64,000 nt of DNA from Sipunculus nudus (Eukaryota; Annelida; Sipuncula; Golfingiida; Sipunculidae): NCBI GenBank assembly GCA_026874595.1, contig CM049318.1:31964956-32028955 (forward strand), read 5' to 3'. The number at the start of each line of letters is the position of its first letter. Position 1 is the stretch's first letter. The translations under genes and the position numbers were made by a program. The notes below the pieces were generated by a model. It did no database searches. It saw nothing but the letters and a program-made list of their open reading frames with translations, and was not told where the DNA came from. Shown in pieces: positions 13,633 through 23,400 of this stretch.

Positions 13633-14006
13633 TCAATATATCCACTTTATCATGTTGAAAACGATTGACAATTTGTATTCTAATTTTGGGTAGAAATATA
13701 AATATTCAAAATTCAACCCCTCTACAGTTAGACTACATGACGCAAAGACATAACAGTTTTTGAGGAACAGAAAAATCATAATAATCATTGTTGAAATATT
13801 TTTAAAAAATCCCTATTTGGGGAATACCCCCTCCCGAACCCTCCCCATGAACCCCTAATTAACTTTAATAAACCATGGTTTATAATTATAAATAAAAAAA
13901 TCTATATTTTCATAAATTAAAATGTATACCGTGTAATAATAATAATAATAATAATAATATATACATGAATACATACATATTTGCATATATATATATATAT
14001 TTTGAA

Positions 14007-14429
14007 AGAGGTAGTAGTTGTACTACTCACTTGGTCTTACAGCTGTTTCACTCTCTCCAGTTGATCACAGACTGAAGTGTAGTAGGTACATCTATTGTGG
14101 TTTTTCAGGTGCGCAGTCAGGCATGACGTGTCCGGGTCGTCGAGGCTTGTACACAGAGACGTGTGGCGGGCACCCCCACACAACTCTGCGTGCTTTTCTC
14201 AAGTTATTCTGTTAAGCATGAAGTTTTTACGATGTAGACATTTAGCCCCAATGTCATTTCTTTTATTGATGTTGTTGGGGCTAGTGCTGTTTTTCAATAT
14301 TTCTAGTTTTTCTGACAGACATAAGTCACAGCATTTATCACCTGGTTGGTAGGTTTTGCACTGTTTGATTATTTGCCATTTAATTTTTGGTTTAGGGTTC
14401 ATCTTTTTGTCCCAGACGTATTGGGACAG
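14007..14429 (-). repeat. Penelope left inverted arm
   Basis: Reverse complement of 16167-16589, same length. I noticed differences within the hammerhead-like stem, in the Asn-Cys/Ser codon of the endonuclease tail, and near the outer end. It ends sharply after gggacag. Confidence 0.85.
14031..14076 (-). ncRNA. Hammerhead-like motif in Penelope left arm
   Basis: Inverted copy of the right-arm motif. One base in stem II differs (GAGT against CAGT on the motif strand), which weakens the stem pairing here. Confidence 0.4.
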
Positions 14430-16397
14430 AGTTGATACAAACAAAGACACTAAGGAAACGTTCGGATTCAAAACAGCCCGTAATGCCCCCCAAATTCCCG
14501 AACTAACACCTTTTGAAAATGATCTTACAAGTATGATTGCCAACCTCGAGTTTTCAGACCGCAAAAACTACTTTCAACATAAACTTTCTAAAGATATCAG
14601 TAAAATAAAAAAAAAATCTCCAAATGTGATCATTAAAGCAGATAAAACTCATAACATCTATGAAATGGACAAGGATACGTACAAGCTACTTATGAGTAAT
14701 AATGTGACTGCTATTTACAAGAAAGACACAAATGAAACCCTCAAAAACATAAACCTGGAAGCATCCTCTATTACAGACAGCTTGGAATTAAGTGATAGGG
14801 TTGAAGAAATGGCTCTGAAAAACGCGTACATTACCGTAAAGGACCACAAGCCCCAATTCCCCAATGAGATAAAATGTAGACTCATCAATCCAACGAAATC
14901 CAACATCGGATCTATCAGCAAGCAGAAATTAAACAAGATTATTGATAAAATAAAAAACAAACTCCATCTCAGACTATTGAAAAATACAGGCGAAACAATT
15001 GAATGGTTCAATAGTATACCCAACAAGAAAGTCCCTTATCCAATTGGACATAGTCGACTACTACCCATCCATATCCCAGAAACTGTTTGAGGAAGTGATT
15101 GAATTTGCATCCAAATTCACCTCCATCAATGATCTGGACAAGAAGATCCTCCACAACGCCAGAAAATCTATCCTCTACCACAACAAAGAAATATGGTCAA
15201 AGAACACAGGCTGATTCGATATCACCATGGGCGCCTTCGATGGTGCACAAATCACTGACTTGGTGGGCCTATACATCTTACATAAATTCAAAGAAAAGGC
15301 CCCCCAAATAGACTTTGGACTATATCGTGATGATGGTTTGGGAGTCCATAAGCGCATACCTCCCTCAGAAATGGAGAGAACTAAAAAGAGGCTACATAAA
15401 TTGTTTTCTGACATGGGCCTCAAAATTACATTGGACACTAACCTTGCTGCAGCTGATTTCTTAGACATCTCAATGAACCTCCACGAAAGCAACTACCAGC
15501 CGTACAGGAAACCTAATGATACCCCCCTATATGTTCACAAATTGTCTAACCACCCTCCTAATGTGATAAAAAAACCTTCCCAAGGCCATTAACAAAAGAC
15601 TCTCTGAAATATCATCTGATGAAACTCTATTTGACCAAAATAAGCATGAATATGAGCAAGCTCTCAAAAAAAGTGGACATAGCAGCCAACTTAAATTTCA
15701 ACCAAACGCTGAAGGCACTACTAGGAGAAAAAAGAATAGAAGTAGAAACGTAACATGGTACAACCCACCATATAACATGGCACTCAAAACCAACATCGGT
15801 AAGAACTTCCTAAAACTAATTGATAAACACTTCCCCAAAAACCACATCCTAAATCCCATCATCAACAGAAAAACAGTCAAAATCAGTTACAGCTGCTGTC
15901 CTAATATTGACTCCATAATATCATCCCACAACCGTAAAGTGTTAAATGACCAAACCACTCCACAAGATCAGACAGATAAATGCAACTGCAAGGACAAAAC
16001 CAACTGTCCCATCCCCGAAAAATGTTGCACGGAAGGTGTCATCTACAAAGCCACGGTCGAAAACACCCAAATCAACTACGTCGGCATGACACAAGGAAAA
16101 TTTAAAACCAGATTTACCCAACATACTCACTCTTTCAGAACTCAATCTAAAAAGAACGCCACAGCCCTGTCCCAATACGTCTGGGACAAAAAGATGAACC
16201 CTAAACCAAAAATTAAATGGCAAATAATCAAACAGTGCAAAACCTACCAACCAGGTGATAAATGCTGTGACTTATGTCTGTCAGAAAAACTAGAAATATT
16301 GAAAAACTGCACTAGCCCCAACAACATCAATAAAAGAAATGACATTGGGGCTAAATGTCTACATCGTAAAAACTTCATGCTTAACAGAATAACTTGA
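14430..16397 (+). pseudogene. Penelope RT/GIY-YIG polyprotein, broken
   Basis: Seen in order: a PLE RT N-terminal region (VIIKADKTHNIYEMD, YITVKDHKPQFPNE, CRLINPTKSNIG), then IQLDIVDYYPSIS, MGAFDGAQ, the catalytic YRDDGLG at about 15320-15340, a linker, and a Cys-rich patch (CNCKDKTNC). The GIY-YIG core follows (VIYKATV ... YVGMTQGKFKTRF), then C-terminal CDLCLSEKLEIL. Three lesions are visible: a frame change near 15030 (frame 1 to 2), a TGA at 15212-15214 just before MGAFDGAQ, and a frame change near 15570 (frame 2 to 3). The GIY-YIG end reads through to TGA at 16395. Inference: not autonomous as sequenced, unless some lesions are assembly errors. Confidence 0.85.
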
Positions 16398-16589
16398 GAA
16401 AAGCACGCAGAGTTGTGTGGGGGTGCCCGCCACACGTCTCTGTGTACAAGCCTCGACGACCCGGACACGTCATGCCTGACTGCGCACCTGAAAAACCACA
16501 ATAGATGTACCTACTACACTTCAGTCTGTGATCAACTGGAGACAGTGAAACAGCTGTAAGACCAAGTGAGTAGTACAAATACTACCTCT
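16167..16589 (+). repeat. Penelope right arm (endonuclease 3' end plus 3' UTR)
   Basis: Holds the last codons of the GIY-YIG ORF (to 16397), a GC-richer segment, then the hammerhead-like motif and the outer terminus ccaagtgagtagtac. Confidence 0.85.
16520..16566 (+). ncRNA. Hammerhead-like ribozyme motif in Penelope right arm
   Basis: Seen: GTCT, then CTGTGA (one base short of the CUGANGA core), stem ACTG-GAGA-CAGT with a GNRA loop, the invariant GAAA, a very short stem III (C-AGCT-G), a GUA-like cleavage triplet, and AGAC pairing back with GTCT. Known: short-stem-III hammerheads occur in the pseudo-LTRs of Penelope-like elements. The missing core base may abolish cleavage, so activity is uncertain. 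Confidence 0.5.
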
Positions 16590-16984
16590 ATAATTCCTCG
16601 ACATATCATGTCTTGAGGTCTCTTGCTTTTTCCATACAACAATTGGATATATATTGAAAGAACTATATGCTCAAGTCAGAGTGAAAGTTTATGAAATATA
16701 AGATGTATAAATTGAAGCACAGATAACTTCATGAGAGACGACATTTTATTTGTCAATTGAGGATAGTCTTCAGGTGTGTGTCCACTTGACGGAAGCGGTG
16801 TGTGTGAGGTGCGGACATGTTTTTGTGTTTGTCCATTATATACGTTTTTCAGTGCGGATTCTGGCCCCGTCACACTATTGCGAATATCAAGTCCTAATGA
16901 GTTCTGTTTTAGATTTTTTCGGTACTCAGCCGCACGCCCACAATTTTGAAAATTTTCTAATACTTTGACGTATGTGCGACTCAC

Positions 16985-18065
16985 ATCTAGCGTATAAAGC
17001 CCCTTTCACATCGGTCCTAAGTGGTGTTGCGTATTGTGGCGTACCAGTGCGCCTGAATTAGGCGGCTTACTCATAAAAAAATTTTGCTAGGTTACCCGTA
17101 CGATGACGTAAATTTCAGACCCTGTGCAAAGGCACTGTGTACGTACACGACATACGCAATTGGCGTACCTATGAGTATTCCGTGCGTATTCCCGCCGCAT
17201 TTATGCCACTCGCCGCTCCCATGTATTAAAAAGGCGATTCGTGGGCTCGATCTTCCTCTAGAGCTGCAGGGTTATGAAGTCATGCATGCTGGGGTTTGAG
17301 GGCAGCGATCATGGGGTCTGGCCGATTCCGGCTTCGATCTTAGTTGGAGTCTTAAGAAAAGTCATCTTATTTATATCAAATCTTGAATGCACCCTGGTTG
17401 TAGGCTAATGGTAATTACGCTTTATACACACTATCTGTCCGTTTCTCATAGGTTACAAATAAGTACAAAGCGCTGCCTGATCCCAGGACTAACGGTACTA
17501 ATTTTTGCAATACGTCGACATTCGCCATGAGTTCATTCAGCTTCCGTTGCATTTTCGCTGGAATTACACTATGTATATGTGCAATATACACGGCTCATAC
17601 GCTGACGTGACGGGGTGCGTGCCGGTAGTTAGCGTATTACCACGTAAGAACCGCTTATTCCCCACGAACACATAGCGTACTCGTGCCGCGCTGGACCATT
17701 GCGGGACCGACGCGCTGCAGATTTATAATTAATGACCTACGTAACAACGTATGCAGCGTAGTTTTGCCCAAAAATGTACGCCTGCATACAAACAAACAAA
17801 ACGATTGAGATACGTATGAGTTAAATTTTTCGAAAATGTTCGATTACTTTGACTTGCACAATGCATATCTAGTGTATAAGTAACGAATTCAGCGCATCCA
17901 GTGCGTACGAGTTACATATGAATTGCTTATGCAGTGCGCAACACTAGTTGTCTTGCTACGAGCAGCTGCGTATGTAGTGCGCATGTCAAGCGTATTCCGG
18001 ACTCACCAGACTTAAGTCCACCTCATGCCTGACGCACAGCCGACAAATTCCCAGCGTTTTCAGCC
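16985..18065. repeat. Region dense in GCGTA/TACGC words
   Basis: From the aaagcccctttcacatcgg-like start to about 18065, more than twenty gcgta, tacgc, acgta and cgtacg words occur in both orientations, while the surrounding DNA is poor in CpG. Such subterminal word arrays are typical of DNA transposons or of transposase-binding repeats, but the matching far end was not found. Confidence 0.4.
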
Positions 18066-20308
18066 TTGCGTTGTCCTTAAGCAAATCAACGTAAATGTTA
18101 TTTAGGAGTAGGGCATATATACAAAAATTTTAAAAAATCCATTCAACAATGGAGGTATAGTTTCAGAATCACCATAATATATTTTTTTCTTTAACACCAT
18201 AGTCACAGAGGATGATTCCTTTGCCCCCATGTAGAAGCCGCCAATCCGTGTGCATTTTTTCTGCCACTCGCAAGGTGAACTCGTGTTACTGACGCATGAC
18301 AATGTTAAACATGAAACGTCCACATGTGAACGAATAACCGATTAAGAGTTTCACTCGGGGGTTCAAAGACTCTGATTTTAGAACTACATGTATTTGGTGA
18401 TAAAATCCCTATCAGTTTAAGGATGTACTGGTCATACGTTTCAACGTCCCTGGAGATTGAGGACCTAAAGACTGTGTGTGCACCCTCCTCTGCATTGTAT
18501 TTAGGTTGGATGGCTTCCTTTTGAACAATGTTTTTTTTTCAAATACCAATAAATTGGCCGAACTATTAAAACCATGGTTAACATGAATATTTACTTATGA
18601 ATGAATAGAAATCAACACACCTGTAAACCCATTTATCAAAACCATAGTGGTGTTACTGGTCTCAGCTTCTTGTGTCTACTAAACTGAAAAGCATTCGCTA
18701 TTGAAAGCAGATTTATGTGAACATGCGTTCAGCGATTGAATTTTAAATTCTAGGGGCTTTTTAAGGGATATAGGGGTGAATGAGGATTATAAGCGACCAG
18801 AGTGACCGCATATTGCACCTGGCAGGCCGTGTCTGAATTGCGAAGAAAATCCCGGAGGCGCCTCCTGAAAAAGCATGACATGCGTGGAGGACCTTGAAAC
18901 ACAAAAGAAAAATTGGCACCCTTTGGGGGATTTTTAGAAACATTAGAAACATTGTTTTGCAGCTTAATCGGAAAAATTCTCGCAAAAGAAAACAAAATAG
19001 TCCTAAAAGAGCGCACCGCCGATAGGCATGTAGAATTTGGAGAGTCATGTCAGAGCGGAAGTATGTTAACTATGGTCTGGGGAAAAAAACAACCGCTGTT
19101 AATGATATAGATATGCAATGTATTACAGCCAGCCCATCGGTGTGCAGAGATAAAAAAAATATAGATATATCCAAAGTAGCGTGTAGGACAAATAGGTACT
19201 ATAGAACACAACCCCTCAAGCAACCAGGCCAGTTTTGCGACTGCAATCACCCAGTGGGGTGCCAATTACATATTTTCATAGAAACAACATATTTAACGGT
19301 TTTCTTTGTGGTTATCTTACCTATGCTTCCATTCTATAAAACACACATTCTAAAGTGTATCTGTGACAGTTAATAATCGTTTTCCTCCATTTATAAGCAA
19401 AATTTCCCTTTTCTGTTCTAGAAACCATTCTCGTCTTTCTTGAAATAAGAGGAATAATCATTGTTGCTTGAACGATTGAATCAATTATAACAGTTTCCTA
19501 ATATTACTAAACCAACAAAATAACTTTGAACAAGGTTTCCTCAAACGTCTCCATTCAAGGGATAATATGTTCATCACTCACAGTTTAGACCTACTTGCTA
19601 CGACTGAATCGGGAAATATTGTGATATGGTATATGTAATTGGGCAACCCTTTCCATAAACATTGTTTACATTTTTTGGAAAGCAGCATGTTTGCCAAATG
19701 TTTGCCTTCTGCTATGATAACATGGCTGCCAATCCGCATGTACCCTAGGATATATTGGAACCTTTTGGATATTCTGGTCATATTCCTGAGAAAACGGGTT
19801 ATCCATCTGTTTTAAGCATAAAAAGATGTTGTGCTTCATGGTAGATTTTTTAGAATCATGCAACAATTCAAATGTTATAAACAATTCTCTATTCTTGTAT
19901 TTGGTTCTGATGGTGATTATCATTCAAGTCTTTAAGATTTGCCCGACACTTCTGTTAGTTTCTAGTGCAATCACAGAAAACACTGACTGGATATTGTCAC
20001 ATCGTGTTTAAAAAATGACCCCATATAACTTTTCTTTATTTTTTACATCAATGCCCTAATATATATAAAGAAATTTTGAAAGTTAAAGAGGACTTAATGT
20101 ACAAATTCATTGTAGGAAACAATTTCAGGATTAAACCGGCACATATAAATGCATGACTAGGGTCATAAATGACCCAACTTGGTCGCCTGAGGAATAAAGA
20201 TGCCTCTTCGTTATGCCTGGCGGTATGAATAATATTACAAGAGATGATAGGGTACAATCGCATCGTAGTCGGTAAAAACTGAGACATATCAATATCATTC
20301 ATACAGAT
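18066..20308. other. Upstream of the kelch-caspase gene; no coding exon recognised
   Basis: Short ORFs (for example 19047-19373) have no recognised motif. Promoter and 5' UTR exons of the kelch-caspase gene may lie here, but I cannot place them. Confidence 0.4.
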
Positions 20309-20453
20309 ATGGTGTCAATGGAGGCCCATCGTGCCTCAGGACTAAATAAGTGGTGTCACTCGGGTGTCGCTGTACCGGAAAGACGAGCTGTCTACTCCTT
20401 TGGTGGGGAGGTAGCGGGACTACCGGGCATCTATATCAGGGTTCTCAATACAG
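20309..20453 (+). CDS. Kelch-caspase exon 1 (kelch blade 1)
   Basis: Encodes residues 1-48 plus one base. The motif WCHSG is followed by AVYSFGG and IYIRVLNT. The donor is cag|gtaaat, phase 1. The next exon supplies the two bases that complete Asp49, giving the expected 'LNTDTYKW' blade ending across the junction. A TATATAAAG word lies at 20062-20070, but it may be chance in AT-rich DNA. Confidence 0.75.
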
Positions 20454-23400
20454 GTAAATTCTCTTCTATATTTTCGCTAATACAGTGGGCTAACATGAAC
20501 AAATTTTGAGATTTGGAGAACTCCCTTGTTTACATCATCGACTTATCCGCTACAACATATATTCCCAAATATCGATTTGGATCGACACTAAATGCCATGA
20601 CGGTTAAACGAGAGACGTCTAATAGTACGTTCCAATAATAACCTTAAATAAAGCAGTCACTGGTAGATCTACTGGAAAAAACGACAACTGTAAACATAAT
20701 AAGACTAACATTAAAAAATTTCATGTGGATGCAAATGAGACTTTCTTGTTGCGTTTCTTAACTGAAAATGGGCAACGATAAATAAAGCAGTCACTGGCAG
20801 ATCTACTGGTAAAACAACAACGGTAAACATGATAAATCCAACATAAAAGAAAAAAAAACATGCAGATGTAAATGCGACTTTCTTGTTGCGTTTCTTAACT
20901 GAAAATTGGCAATGACAAGCAACATTCAGAGTAGACTTGCCCAAGAGATACCAATTAGTAACAAGTAAAAGATAAAGAGGTAATCCAAAATTTACATAAA
21001 TGGTTTGAATATAAGCTCCTCCGATTTACAGATATAATTTAAAAGAATCACCGAATGAGCTACGTGCGTTGTTAAATAAATTATTATATACTTATATAAT
21101 ATATAATATATTATATAATATAGACTTATCTTATTTAAAATCGAGTATCTCTATGGCAATGACAAGTTTGATGATACATTTGCTTAAAGATCAGCTTTGG
21201 GGGAGAGATGAAAAAAAACGAAAATGTGTAATCAATGATTTTGGACTCAGGGAGACCTGAGGCAGTTCCTCTAAAAGTCTACCGAAATATATATGTAGGC
21301 CTAACACATAACTCATATTCCCCTTAAAGATTCATTTCCGGCCGTGGATCAAGTTTGTTTACATTATGTTCACCCTGTGGGGAAGTGCTCTGCTTAGAGT
21401 GTCAGCTACATAAGGTTCCTTCCCTGGCTTGTATTTGAGATCTTTGGTGTACTTTTATAGTCCGATTAAACTACTCTGAAGGCGCAATGGTGCACTCGCT
21501 GGTTCCTTTATTAATATGATCTCCATTTTCTACATGGAAAATATTCCCATACACATACTGATGGAATCCTGCACATGCATATAGTACTTCTAAGCACGCC
21601 TTTTCAATTTGTGTGCATCTATGCTCAGATTCATCTAATGCACGCCTCGTAAATACCACTGGCTGTCCCTCGATTATACCGCACCAAGTCCAATTTGGCT
21701 TCCGTCCGTTAAGTAACATCTTTGTTTACATAAAGTATCTCGGTAGTGGTTTTACCTGCCAAGAGTACTTTTATTTTTTTTTTCAAAATAGATCTGGCTG
21801 TGCTTTCTGCCACTGAAATACTGGTGTTTTCTTGATCAAACTTTGATCAACAAACTTTGAGATTTGAAGACTTCCCTTGTTAACATCATCGACTTATCCG
21901 TTACAACATATACTAGCAATTACCCGTGCTACGCACGTTTCTGGGCGAGCATTTACATCTGATGTCAAATAGTCTGTCATAGTTTCATGTCTTGGGTGTA
22001 CAATGTTACTGTTTCTTTGAATCCGACATTTGGTATAAGGGTTCTGTCTCTGAGTTAACCTTGTGTCGGAGTCTGAATGACCTGGACGAATACGTTCTTG
22101 TCCGAATGGTGGAATGTCTTCGGACAAACCTGGAGCATATGTATGTCAAAAATCACGGCAAACCGTAGTGTCAGAGGAGACATGTAAATTCACACAAATC
22201 GTGTTACGCTATTAATATATAGATCAATTATATGCATGGTGTTATGCATAAAACTCCAATTGAAGCCGAGAGGTTGGCAGTAGAATTTTCGAAGAATTTG
22301 ATATGTTTAATAAAATCATTTTATATGAAAATATATATTATGCTGAACATCGCCATTTAAAGTTGCCCTCCGCGCCCGTTGATACGCCAGTAAAGGAACC
22401 TGTTATCTTGCATGGTAGTACAGTACAGCGCTGAGACGTGATCTCGATAATTGCATTCCGGTTATAACGCACAAAAACTGAGCACTCACATGGTCGGGCA
22501 ATCCCGCTGCGCAAAAGTTCGTGGTAGCATTATATTTTGTGGTACATTTAATGGCTGTATATATTTTTAAATATCACGCACTCCTTTCTGTTTGAAAGCT
22601 GAGCCAATGTTTTCCAGTGAGACAGTCACTGCGTTCAGGCAGTGTGTTAAACCCGGATCCCACTCCGGATCCCGGAACCAAAGAAAAATTTGTAATTCTT
22701 AAACTCTCATGGTAATTTGTCCAGATATTTTAGCATAATCGTATCTAAAGACATATTTTATATTATGTTTGGTTAAAACATAAAAAATAGTCTGTTTTGC
22801 AACTAAATTTGATAAAAAAAACACTTACGGACCCTGGGGCACGGACCTCACGGATTACACGGACCCCATTTTCTCGTTGTTTTACCATTTCTTTAGTACA
22901 TACATGTATTTGACATCACGTTTAGCCATGACACATTTGTGATTTATTATTGTGTTTGTATCTTTTTTTTTTACATTTCTGTCTCAGTTTTTATTCATAA
23001 TTTTATATTTGCTATTTATTTCATTTGTGTAGCGTTTTAAAAAGTATTATAATTTAAAACATTTAAAAAATCATTATTTTGGAACCTGTAGTTGCTTGAA
23101 ATGCAAGTAATCAACAATTCCTTTCGGTATTTATATTATTGCCAACTTTAAAATTGCATGGTTGTTATGAACAGAGCACGAAACCTGTTGTTATGTGGAA
23201 GTGCTCTGATATATCAGTCTCAGGTCCGCTAAACTGATAGTGCACTTCAAATTAAATCTCCCCCACTGTGTCGGCACTTTTATATTTTCATTTAAAATAA
23301 ATATTATATTTAGTGTGTGACATGAGTGCTATTTTTGTCCTCTTTTAGTCATAAATAAAAATATTAGCGGTGGTTACTGGGGTCCGTCAAAATTGAACAG

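Larger units (their letters stand above)
14007..16589 (+). mobile_element. Penelope-like retroelement with inverted terminal arms
   Basis: Seen: a 2,583-bp unit bounded by two near-identical 423-bp arms in inverted orientation (14007-14429 and 16167-16589). The interior encodes a reverse transcriptase and a C-terminal GIY-YIG endonuclease. Known: Penelope-like elements combine these two domains and often carry pseudo-LTRs in direct or inverted orientation. The right arm contains the end of the endonuclease ORF and the 3' non-coding region. The left arm is an inverted copy of the same piece, so it encodes the protein's C-terminus on the minus strand. The left end abuts an AT-rich tract. Arms with only about three differences suggest a recent insertion, although the ORF is already broken. 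Confidence 0.85.

Noticed and set aside
14199-14564. Minus-strand ORF ending in a GIY-YIG-type tail
   Set aside because: Most of it is the inverted copy of the Penelope endonuclease C-terminus; it is not a separate gene.
20062-20070. TATATAAAG as TATA box of the kelch-caspase gene
   Set aside because: Such words are frequent by chance in this AT-rich DNA, and the 5' UTR structure is unknown.
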